A stretch of 7,844 nt of DNA, from assembly GCA_937891805.1 (NCBI GenBank), contig CALATK010000263.1:1-7844 (forward strand), read 5' to 3'. Within the stretch, counting starts at the first letter, position 1, and every line of letters begins with the position of its first letter. Positions 1 to 5,532 of this stretch are shown here, in pieces. Below the pieces are notes generated by a model. That model was not told where the DNA came from and made no database searches. It saw nothing but the letters and a program-made list of their open reading frames with translations. Both the position numbers and the translations under genes were made by a program. Source of the DNA: an uncultured Fibrobacter sp. Lineage in GTDB: Bacteria; Fibrobacterota; Fibrobacteria; Fibrobacterales; Fibrobacteraceae.

Positions 1-914
1 CGCAGCTTCCTCCGCAGCGGGTGCGTCGCGTTTCCGTGGAAAATTCCGTTCCCGAAAGTCTGGTGCGTCGGTGGTTCGACATCTACGGGGCGGATCGTGC
101 CGAAGCCCTTGCGAAGGCTACTCTGGAGCGCCCCTCCGAATGGCTCCGGGTGAATTTGCAGAAGACGACGGTAGAGGCGCTTGTCAAGAAATTGAGTTTG
201 ACATTAAATTTCGAAATCCGAAATCCGAATTCCGAATTGGTTTACGACCGTTACATTCAAGTGCCGACCGATGCAAAACTCAAGCCCATTCTGGAATCGG
301 AATCTTTTGCCAACGGCGAATTCAGCCTGCAGAACCCGGCCGCCTATGAGGTGGTGAAACTGCTGGACTTAAAGCCCGGCCAAAAAGTCTGGGACGCCTG
401 TGCCGCCCCCGGCGGAAAGTCCGCGCTGATGGCCGAGATGGAACCGACTTTGGATATTCTTGCCAGTGATGTTTCGGAGTTCCGCGTGGAAAAGATGCAG
501 GACTTGCTGGACCGCCTGGGCCTTGTGAACGTGCATCTCGAATGCGTCGACGCAAATTCTGAATTCCGAATTCCGAATTCTGAATTTGACCGCATCCTCC
601 TGGACGTCCCTTGCAGCAATATGGGAGTCATCGCCCGCCGTCCGGAATCGAAATACAGGATTACGCCGGAGTCCGTGAAGGAACTTGCGGAACTGCAGTC
701 CAGGCTGCTTGCGTCGGCGTCGCAGGTGCTGAAAGCGGGCGGCATTCTGGTCTATGCCACCTGTAGCCCCGACCCTATGGAAACGACCCAGGTGGTGAAC
801 CGCTTTGTCAAGGAACATCCTGAATTCGAGAAGGTGGGGGAACCGGTGTACCCCGGTGTAGAGGATTCCCGCTTTGACGGATTCTTTGCACAGGCTCTGA
901 GGCGGAAGGGGTAG
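1..914 (+). CDS. rsmB: 16S rRNA (cytosine-C5) methyltransferase, RsmB/Sun family, 5'-truncated by the window edge
   Basis: This SAM-dependent enzyme of the NOL1/NOP2/Sun family methylates a cytosine of 16S rRNA in the cytoplasm; E. coli RsmB modifies C967. Visible motifs are the SAM-binding loop DACAAPGGKS (codons near 390-420), the DRILLDVPCSN motif with its Pro-Cys (Cys codon 612-614), and YATCSPDP with the nucleophilic Cys (codon 762-764). The end GFFAQALRRKG is typical of the family. A GTG at position 21 could be read as a start, but the frame is open to the window edge. The first visible residues (VENSVPESLVRRWFDIYG) match the part of RsmB just after its N-terminal NusB-like domain, so roughly 130-150 residues probably lie upstream. 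The gene is followed 3 bp later by an outer-membrane protein gene in the same direction. Two heptamer repeat tracts lie inside the frame. The family call is firm; the RsmB assignment over another Sun-family member rests on the hand comparison. Confidence 0.85.
   Translation, partial: QLPPQRVRRVSVENSVPESLVRRWFDIYGADRAEALAKATLERPSEWLRVNLQKTTVEALVKKLSLTLNFEIRNPNSELVYDRYIQVPTDAKLKPILESESFANGEFSLQNPAAYEVVKLLDLKPGQKVWDACAAPGGKSALMAEMEPTLDILASDVSEFRVEKMQDLLDRLGLVNVHLECVDANSEFRIPNSEFDRILLDVPCSNMGVIARRPESKYRITPESVKELAELQSRLLASASQVLKAGGILVYATCSPDPMETTQVVNRFVKEHPEFEKVGEPVYPGVEDSRFDGFFAQALRRKG
212..239. repeat. Four tandem heptamers (CGAAATC / CGAATTC) inside the methyltransferase gene
   Basis: Four consecutive 7-bp units read CGAAATC, CGAAATC, CGAATTC, CGAATTG. 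They encode roughly FEIRNPNSEL in the methyltransferase, in the loop between its N-terminal RNA-binding part and the SAM-binding domain. The unit is the same as in the second tract at 554-588. Because 7 is not a multiple of 3, gain or loss of a single unit would shift the frame; only changes of three units keep it. Confidence 0.9.
554..588. repeat. Five tandem heptamers (GAATTCC-type) inside the methyltransferase gene
   Basis: Five consecutive 7-bp units read AAATTCT, GAATTCC, GAATTCC, GAATTCT, GAATTTG. They encode NSEFRIPNSEF, directly before the catalytic DRILLDVPC motif. By hand comparison the loop between the preceding Asp and FDRILLD is about as long as in E. coli RsmB, so the repeat seems to fill a variable loop and not to add a large insertion. 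The unit is shared with the tract at 212-239. Confidence 0.9.
904..911 (+). promoter_or_regulatory. Ribosome binding site for the small outer-membrane protein
   Basis: The purine-rich GGAAGGGG ends 6 bp before the ATG at 918 and lies inside the last codons of the methyltransferase gene. It supports the ATG at 918 over the in-frame ATG at 930 and suggests translation from the same transcript as the upstream gene. Confidence 0.7.
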
Positions 915-917
915 TGA

Positions 918-1556
918 ATGTTTGTTTGGATGAAAACCATAGTCCTGGTTCTTGCGGTTGCCGGTTTTGCCCTGGCACAGTCCTTGCCCGATTCGTCAAA
1001 AGTATTGCCTTCGCCTGATTCGTCAAAAGTTCAGGACGTAGCCTTTTCCAACCTCTACGTTTCTATCGAAGGTGGCGAGAAATACCCCTTCGGCGACTTG
1101 GTGGATGCGGTGGACAATGCGTTTTATGCGGGCCTGGGAGTCCGCTATACCTACTGGGAAGATTTCGACGGAATCATTCTTTTCCAGTACGCCTACTTTG
1201 AACCTCACGGAAAAGCGCCCCGCATCAACGGCGTCCACGAGGCTAGCGGAAAACTGGGACTGGATTACCGTTGGCGCCTGATTTCGCCCATTGCTTTTGG
1301 AGCCGGGTTCCTTTGCAACTGGACTCGTGCCGATTACGAAGGCGACAAGGAAGATTTTGATTTTGGTCATGACCCTGGAGCGACCCTGACGGACAACGAG
1401 ACGGAATTCGGCTGGTTTGCCCGTCTGAACTTGCCGATTTTCACGCTGAATAATTATCGTGCTGGCATGAACGTGCTGTGGGAACAGCTGTGGACCCTGC
1501 CGGAACGCTCTAACATGTTGACTATAGGATTCTACGTTGAAAGGAGGATTTGGTAA
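918..1556 (+). CDS. Small outer-membrane beta-barrel protein, function unknown
   Basis: This 212-residue protein starts with a signal peptide (Lys6, a hydrophobic stretch to about residue 20, and a likely cut after ALA before Gln21). A short Ser/Pro linker with a repeated PDSSKV motif follows. The rest alternates polar and aromatic or hydrophobic residues in about eight segments of beta-strand type, for example AFYAGLGVRYTYW, GIILFQYAYF, KLGLDYRWRL and MLTIGFYVERRIW, and ends in Trp. About 190 mature residues and eight strands fit the size of OmpW/OmpX-like barrels, but I recognise no specific family. It lies 3 bp after the methyltransferase and overlaps the next, larger outer-membrane protein gene by 1 bp, so the two membrane proteins are probably made together and could act together. 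The outer-membrane location is inferred; the function is not known. Confidence 0.8.
   Translation: MFVWMKTIVLVLAVAGFALAQSLPDSSKVLPSPDSSKVQDVAFSNLYVSIEGGEKYPFGDLVDAVDNAFYAGLGVRYTYWEDFDGIILFQYAYFEPHGKAPRINGVHEASGKLGLDYRWRLISPIAFGAGFLCNWTRADYEGDKEDFDFGHDPGATLTDNETEFGWFARLNLPIFTLNNYRAGMNVLWEQLWTLPERSNMLTIGFYVERRIW
990..1030 (+). repeat. In-frame direct repeat encoding PDSSKV twice
   Basis: The 14-bp sequence GATTCGTCAAAAGT occurs at 990-1003 and 1017-1030, a period of 27 bp or nine codons. It gives PDSSKV twice in the linker between the signal peptide and the barrel. It looks like a small in-frame duplication that changes linker length only. Confidence 0.85.
1541..1547 (+). promoter_or_regulatory. 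Strong Shine-Dalgarno that fixes the start of the large outer-membrane protein
   Basis: AAGGAGG ends 8 bp before the ATG at 1556 and lies within the last codons of the preceding gene. A TTG at 1550 in the same frame would have only 2 bp of spacing, so the ATG at 1556 is the better start. The stop and start overlap as TAATG, which suggests translational coupling. Confidence 0.85.
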
Positions 1557-3268
1557 TGCTCTCCTTTGTAAGCGGAAATTCTTTGACGAAAGTTGCGGGT
1601 GCGGTCATATTCTGTGCCGTTGCCACCATTGCCGCCGTCGATGCCGAAATGGAAGGCATGGAAGTGGACCAACGGGACGACGGGACATTCCTGGTCGGTA
1701 GCCCCACCTTCTATTTTGATCGCGCCCTCGGCAGTGGCGGACTCCATTCCGAAAGTGAACTGTGGAGTCCTTCAAAGATCAGGCAGCGCCTGCTGTTCAA
1801 CCGCCTGTCCGTCTTGCCCAGCTGGGATGTGTTGCCGCCGTCGGTCTGGCTCAAGACCGGAAACGAACTGGGCGACCTGATTTACCAGGACTTTATCACC
1901 ACCGAAGACAGGCCCAAGAACAGGACCCCTATTCTGGAAGGTGGTTTCCGTAGCCCCAGTTTCAAGGGATTCTGGGTGACGGCCCGGGGTTTCCAGGACG
2001 ACCATTTTTCTACAAGGACTTTCTCTTATCGAAAAAAAATGGTAGATAGCGAATTCGCCCTTTTCGGTGAAAACTATCCCATGTTCAGTTCCGTATATGC
2101 GGGGGCAGGTTATACAGGCTCCAAGCTGAACGTGTCCGCGTTGGCAGGGGAGGAATACCTGTGGCTTTTCTACGAAAGTTCCCGCTGGATTCCCGTGCAT
2201 TACAAGCCGAGGGTCGAGACCCGTTTGGACTATGGAAAACTGGCCGCTACCGTCGTTTACGAAGACGCCGAGTATCAGAACAAGAAAAAGAAGGAGGCGG
2301 GTAGTCGCAAGGAATGGAATGGCTCTTTGCGCTATGGCTGCGGGGATGCCTGCCGCAAGGGATTCTTGCATCTTTCCGCAGGGGTGGCTTTCCGGGCAGT
2401 TGACGATGACGGCACGGTTTACAGTTCCCTGGAAGATGACCGGGTGCTGCTTCCCTTTATGGAAATGGGTTTCAGTGTTGGGAACCGTTTTGCGGCCCGC
2501 GCCTCCTTTGCCGTAAACGACAGGGACTGGCTGGTGCAGGACAGCATTGAGTTCAGCCCAGCGGTTCCTGCAAAGTCGGGAATAACCGTAGGCGTGAAAA
2601 ACATTTCGGGAACCCGCCTGAACCCTATGGCAGATACCAGGGAGTTTTTTGACGGCGACACCATCTCCCTGACGGCGGACGGCCGGATGGACCTGGTGCA
2701 GGGCTATGCCACCTTTACGGATACCGTGGGCAATCTGGAAATGGGTGGTCGCGGGAGTTTCTGGGCGGAATACGGTGCGGAAACGTTTGACGTGGAGAAA
2801 TACGTGGTGGACGACATCATGGTCTACCGCCACGGCGATGTGGATCGTATCAACGATTGGATCAAGGGCGTGACCGGGGAACTCTGGATGAGCATTTGGT
2901 ACAAGGAAATGTTCGCTTTCAAGGCGCTGGGCGGTTTCGAGCGGATCGACGGCGAAGAAAAGCGTTTCGAGGTGACCCCTGCGGAATATTTTGCGTCGTT
3001 CTCGGCGGACTGGCTCTTGCGAAAGAGTTTCAGGATTTCCCATTCCCTGCGCTACAGGAGTGACGCCCAATGGAACTTGCGGAGCCGCGACCCGCTGGTC
3101 ATCAAGGGCGATTGGTATTGGGACGCCACTTTTGAACAGCAGTTCCCCAAACAGGGGCTTTACCTGACAGGAACATTGCTTCATGTGATTGGCGACGAAG
3201 TGGTGGAAACGCCCAACGGCGCCGAAAACCACCTACGGTTTATCTGTAAAGTCAAAAAGACGTTTTAG
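1556..3268 (+). CDS. Large predicted outer-membrane beta-barrel protein, function unknown
   Basis: The protein is 570 residues from the ATG at 1556. A signal peptide is visible (Lys12, hydrophobic residues 13-28, likely cut after VDA at residue 30). The mature part is rich in alternating aromatic, hydrophobic and charged residues typical of barrel strands and ends in VKKTF with a C-terminal Phe. Both features fit an outer-membrane barrel of about 540 residues. There is no TonB box or plug-type motif that I can see. One short motif, Cys262-x3-Cys266 (GCGDAC), could form a disulfide in a loop, and a Lys-rich stretch (YQNKKKKEAGSRK) lies just before it. An A8 run at 2032-2039 encodes part of RKKM. 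The gene is the last of the + strand group and overlaps the small barrel gene by 1 bp. I do not recognise a family; a porin or a surface-structure role is possible, but neither is shown by the sequence. Confidence 0.75.
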   Translation: MLSFVSGNSLTKVAGAVIFCAVATIAAVDAEMEGMEVDQRDDGTFLVGSPTFYFDRALGSGGLHSESELWSPSKIRQRLLFNRLSVLPSWDVLPPSVWLKTGNELGDLIYQDFITTEDRPKNRTPILEGGFRSPSFKGFWVTARGFQDDHFSTRTFSYRKKMVDSEFALFGENYPMFSSVYAGAGYTGSKLNVSALAGEEYLWLFYESSRWIPVHYKPRVETRLDYGKLAATVVYEDAEYQNKKKKEAGSRKEWNGSLRYGCGDACRKGFLHLSAGVAFRAVDDDGTVYSSLEDDRVLLPFMEMGFSVGNRFAARASFAVNDRDWLVQDSIEFSPAVPAKSGITVGVKNISGTRLNPMADTREFFDGDTISLTADGRMDLVQGYATFTDTVGNLEMGGRGSFWAEYGAETFDVEKYVVDDIMVYRHGDVDRINDWIKGVTGELWMSIWYKEMFAFKALGGFERIDGEEKRFEVTPAEYFASFSADWLLRKSFRISHSLRYRSDAQWNLRSRDPLVIKGDWYWDATFEQQFPKQGLYLTGTLLHVIGDEVVETPNGAENHLRFICKVKKTF

Positions 3269-3281
3269 ATCTTGACTACCG

Positions 3282-3417
3282 CGTCATGCTGAATGCGAAG
3301 CATGAAGCATCCAGTCTCGAAGTCTTGCTGACGAAGGACTGCATTTGTATTGTATGGTTTGAACGCCTGGCCTGGATCCTTCACTCCGTGCCCATCGGCA
3401 CTTTGTTCAGGATGACG
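3282..3417. repeat. Two-armed palindromic (REP-like) element between convergent genes, overlapping the mutY 3' end
   Basis: The outer ends CGTCATGCTGAA (3282-3293) and TTCAGGATGACG (3406-3417) are inverted repeats with 11 of 12 bases matching. An inner pair, GCATCCAG (3307-3314) and CTGGATCC (3372-3379), matches at 7 of 8. The left arm contains its own nested hairpin: ATGCT/AGCAT (3286-3290/3306-3310) around ATGC/GCAT (3293-3296/3300-3303). The right arm contains GTGCC/GGCAC (3388-3392/3397-3401). The 'GTCATCCTGA...GGATC' style is common in intergenic repeats of many bacteria. The right end runs into mutY and encodes its last residues (HSSS) and stop. It may also help end both convergent transcripts. 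Confidence 0.75.
3388..3406 (+). terminator. Weak terminator-like hairpin after the + strand genes
   Basis: A 5-bp GC-rich stem GTGCC/GGCAC with a 4-base loop is followed by TTTGTT. It could weakly end transcripts of the + strand group, but the stem is short, the T stretch is interrupted, and it is part of the larger repeat element. Mark it as possible only. Confidence 0.25.
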
Positions 3418-4555
3418 AATGTAAGTGTTCTAGCGCCTTCAAACAGAAACTGCTGGCGAAAAATTCTTTTGCCTTTTCTAACGTAATCCACCGAATGTCT
3501 GGTGCCGTGCGCTTGGGGGCTTTTGTACTGAGCAAAATGTACAGCACGTCGCATTCCATCTTGTGGACGGTGATGCTGTGACGGAACTTGCCGATGTTCT
3601 CGACGGACAGGACCTTGTCGGCATCGATGTACCGTTCTGCCTGGGCGGGGAACCCGGCGGTGGCGTTTCGCGGGCTTTCAAAGTGGGGGAGGGTGAACTG
3701 GTTCTTGAAGAATTTTTGCCCGCCGTGGACGGCAAGAATTTTATGGTCGGTACTTTCCACAATCAAGACCGTGCCGTGCCAGTCTTTTTGCATGTGCTTT
3801 TTGCTGGGCGGAAATTCGGCGCTCCGGTTTTCTAGATGTGCCCGGCAGGCATTTTGTAGCGGGCAGTTGCAGCAGTCGGGATTTTTTACCTTGCAGACGG
3901 TACGGCCCAGTTCCATCAAGGCCTCGTTGTGCATGTAGGCCTTAGGGCTGTCCGCCACTTCCCGTGCGTAATCCCAGTAAATTTCCGACGCACTTTGGAT
4001 TTGCTTATTGGTTGTCATGCCCGATTTAGTCGGGCATCTCCTTTTTTCCAGCTTGTCCGTCGGCAAAAAGTCCAGCGCGTGCAATCTCGAAAAAATCCGC
4101 ACCAAGTTCCCGTCCAGAATCGCTTCCCGCTGGTGGTAGGCGAGGCTTAAAATCGCCCCTGCGGTGTAAGCGCCGATTCCCGGCAGTGCTTCCAGTTCCC
4201 TGCGGGTGACCGGAAGAGTCTTCTTATGGACCCTATCGGAGCTTCGCTCCTCCAGGGTGACAGCCTTTGCCGTCTTCAAAATGTTCCTTGCCCGGCTGTA
4301 ATCCCCAAGCCCTTGCCAATAATTGAACACTTCTTCTTCGTTTGCCTTGGCCAGCGTTTCAACATCGGGAAACCGTTTCATCCAGCGGATAAAATATTCC
4401 CGCACTGTGGCAACCTGGGTCTGCTGCAGCATGGTCTCGCTAATCCACACGGCGTATGGGTCCCGCAGTGTGTCCAAGTCGGCAGGCCGCCAGGGTAACT
4501 GTGCAGCGTTCTTCTTGAACCATTCTCGTAACCGCTTTAGCGAATTGGAATCCAT
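3407..4555 (-). CDS. mutY: A/G-specific adenine DNA glycosylase MutY
   Basis: MutY removes adenine mispaired with 8-oxoguanine in base excision repair. From the ATG at 4555 the protein has 382 residues (E. coli: 350). Visible are SETMLQQTQVAT with catalytic Glu40, the helix-hairpin-helix loop LPGIGAYTAGAI (124-135), ILDGN with catalytic Asp148, and the [4Fe-4S] cysteines 221, 228, 231 and 237 in the usual C-x6-C-x2-C-x5-C pattern. A C-terminal 8-oxoG-recognition domain of NUDIX type follows (from about 260, with GKFRHSITVH). Three oddities stand out. Asp85 stands where E. coli has Tyr82 (GLGDYSRARN). Two stretches (about 101-111 and 171-187) are longer than in E. coli and coincide with palindromic repeats in the DNA. 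The last codons and stop are provided by a repeat element. The start overlaps the lipoprotein stop (TAATG), so mutY is probably translated from the lipoprotein transcript. The family call is firm; activity despite the Asp85 change is unproven. Confidence 0.93.
   Translation of the reverse strand: MDSNSLKRLREWFKKNAAQLPWRPADLDTLRDPYAVWISETMLQQTQVATVREYFIRWMKRFPDVETLAKANEEEVFNYWQGLGDYSRARNILKTAKAVTLEERSSDRVHKKTLPVTRRELEALPGIGAYTAGAILSLAYHQREAILDGNLVRIFSRLHALDFLPTDKLEKRRCPTKSGMTTNKQIQSASEIYWDYAREVADSPKAYMHNEALMELGRTVCKVKNPDCCNCPLQNACRAHLENRSAEFPPSKKHMQKDWHGTVLIVESTDHKILAVHGGQKFFKNQFTLPHFESPRNATAGFPAQAERYIDADKVLSVENIGKFRHSITVHKMECDVLYILLSTKAPKRTAPDIRWITLEKAKEFFASSFCLKALEHLHSSS
4014..4041. repeat. 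Palindromic repeat element inside mutY (8-bp stem)
   Basis: A perfect 8-bp inverted repeat ATGCCCGA (4017-4024) and TCGGGCAT (4030-4037), with a 5-base loop, is flanked by GTC on the left and CTCC on the right. On the mutY strand it encodes about RRCPTKSGMT. Between the LDGN motif and the first cluster Cys, MutY here has about 19 residues more than E. coli MutY by hand count, and this element lies within that excess. A T6 run follows on the + strand, so it resembles a terminator antisense to mutY; I read it as a dispersed repeat instead. Confidence 0.75.
4229..4261. repeat. 33-bp palindromic repeat element inside mutY, frame preserved
   Basis: Nested inverted repeats are visible: outer ACCCT/AGGGT (4230-4234/4254-4258) and inner GGAGC/GCTCC (4238-4242/4246-4250) with a 3-base TTC loop. 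The edges read GAC on the left and GTGAC on the right. The whole is 33 bp, exactly 11 codons, and encodes about TLEERSSDRVH just before the helix-hairpin-helix motif. By hand count this region is about 7 residues longer than in E. coli MutY. The GTCACCCT...AGGGTC style with a GAGCGAAGC-like centre is typical of dispersed bacterial palindromes. Confidence 0.75.
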
Positions 4556-5514
4556 TACTGACAACTTCCGTATTTTCCGACAGAGGTTATGGCGAAAGAG
4601 CTCGTATAGGAAGTGGTATTTTTCCAGGTGAGCCGGATGGTTTTGACCGCAGTCAAGAAGGAGCCTTTCTCAAGGATTTCTTTTCCTGTTTCCCCTAGCG
4701 GCTTGAATTCGCTCCACGGTATATTTGCCAAATCGCTGCTTGTGCTAAAGTTGGCTATATAGGAATCAATGGATATAGAGTCCTCAAAGATGAGTTCAAG
4801 AGTGAGGAGCGTTTCTGGAATTTTGTAGGTTAGGCAAATTCCATCCCAGGCAGAAATGTCCGTTCCTGTTTTTTTCCCATTATCTATGTTAAAGAAGAGT
4901 CCCGCATAGGGGTTGCTGTAATTGCTGTTGTCTAGGCTCACTAATCCGCATATACCGTCACAGAGCTTATCGGTGGGTTCGATTATGACTAAGGATTTTC
5001 CACCATTTTCCTGGTCGCTGAAGGATTGCCAAAAATCGGAAGTCCCAGAGCCGTTTTTGCCGCACCAGAGGTCTCCGCATCCATCCTCCGTTTTTTCTGT
5101 GGACGAAGAACTTCCATTTCCGTATCCGCTGTTGTTTGCTTTGTAGTCACTGCAATTGGACAATTCGGAATACGGTACCCAGCCTCCATATTCTTCGCAA
5201 ACAAAGATTACGTGGTAGGCTTCTTCATATAGAGTCCTTCCAATTGTAGAGGAATTGCAGTCAAAGTCCTCATAAAATCCGTGCTCATCGCAATCCCCGG
5301 GGTCAGCGGTCCATATATTGTTGGGGTCGGCGTAATCGGGGTCGTGGTGTTCGTTATGCCCTTTTTCTTCGTCTTCCCCCTCGCAACTACCGGCAAAACA
5401 TTCCAGGGCAGAAATGTCGTTTTCTGCACCGCTGCACCCGCAGAGCGTAATTGAACACAGCAAAGCCAAACCGGCTGCGCATCCCGTAAAGAATTTTAGG
5501 TTGGTTGTATTCAT
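4555..5514 (-). CDS. Predicted cell-envelope lipoprotein with a possible jelly-roll C-terminal domain
   Basis: This 319-residue protein has a lipoprotein signal: Lys7, a hydrophobic stretch, and the lipobox LCGC with Cys27 as the likely lipidated residue. After an acidic region rich in Asp, Glu and His (about 45-80) comes a Cys-containing segment (86-121, pattern C-x19-C-x14-C, with FVCEEYGGWV) similar in style to small Cys modules of Fibrobacter surface proteins. A Ser/Gly linker follows (about 127-158). The last 150 residues read like beta strands: GKSLVIIEPTDK, YAGLFFNIDNG, DISAWDGICLTYKIP, LTLELIFEDSI, VKTIRLTWKNT. The order and the 'DISAWDGICLTY' style suggest a galactose-binding-like (CBM-type) jelly roll; this is inference. 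The gene lies 18 bp after the outer-membrane protein at 5533-6705 and overlaps mutY by 1 bp. Base composition is visibly more A/T-rich than that of the genes around it. Exact role unknown. Confidence 0.8.
   Translation of the reverse strand: MNTTNLKFFTGCAAGLALLCSITLCGCSGAENDISALECFAGSCEGEDEEKGHNEHHDPDYADPNNIWTADPGDCDEHGFYEDFDCNSSTIGRTLYEEAYHVIFVCEEYGGWVPYSELSNCSDYKANNSGYGNGSSSSTEKTEDGCGDLWCGKNGSGTSDFWQSFSDQENGGKSLVIIEPTDKLCDGICGLVSLDNSNYSNPYAGLFFNIDNGKKTGTDISAWDGICLTYKIPETLLTLELIFEDSISIDSYIANFSTSSDLANIPWSEFKPLGETGKEILEKGSFLTAVKTIRLTWKNTTSYTSSFAITSVGKYGSCQ
4565..4569 (-). promoter_or_regulatory. Shine-Dalgarno deciding the mutY start
   Basis: On the - strand GGAAG ends 9 bp before the ATG at 4555. 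A TTG at 4564 in the same frame would begin directly after this motif with no spacing, so it is an unlikely start. The ATG shares one base with the TAA stop of the lipoprotein gene. Confidence 0.6.
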
Positions 5515-5519
5515 TTGGC

Positions 5520-5527
5520 ACCTCTCT
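5520..5527 (-). promoter_or_regulatory. Ribosome binding site for the lipoprotein
   Basis: On the - strand AGAGAGGT ends 5 bp before the ATG at 5514, within the 18-bp gap after the upstream gene. It supports this start and separate initiation within one transcript. Confidence 0.7.
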
Positions 5528-5532
5528 ATTCT

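Noticed and set aside
21..23. GTG as the methyltransferase start
   Set aside because: The frame is open upstream to the window edge and the visible N-terminus matches an internal part of RsmB.
212..588. CRISPR-like spaced repeats
   Set aside because: The repeats are 7-bp tandem units with no spacers and lie in a coding frame.
344..818. Overlapping - strand open frames opposite the methyltransferase
   Set aside because: They are antisense to a gene with clear catalytic motifs, and they include the heptamer repeat read backwards.
1772..3232. Long open frame on the - strand (486 codons) opposite the large outer-membrane protein gene
   Set aside because: No ribosome site or family motif was visible, and its composition looks like an antisense shadow. 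The + strand gene has a signal peptide, a strong ribosome site and barrel features.
3286..3486. Small + strand open frame in the convergent region
   Set aside because: It is made of the repeat element and antisense mutY sequence, with no start signal.
4011..4047. Rho-independent terminator on the + strand (8-bp stem followed by T6)
   Set aside because: It is inside mutY and antisense to it, with no + strand gene upstream that needs it. A dispersed palindromic element explains it better, though a role in stopping read-through from the convergent group cannot be excluded.
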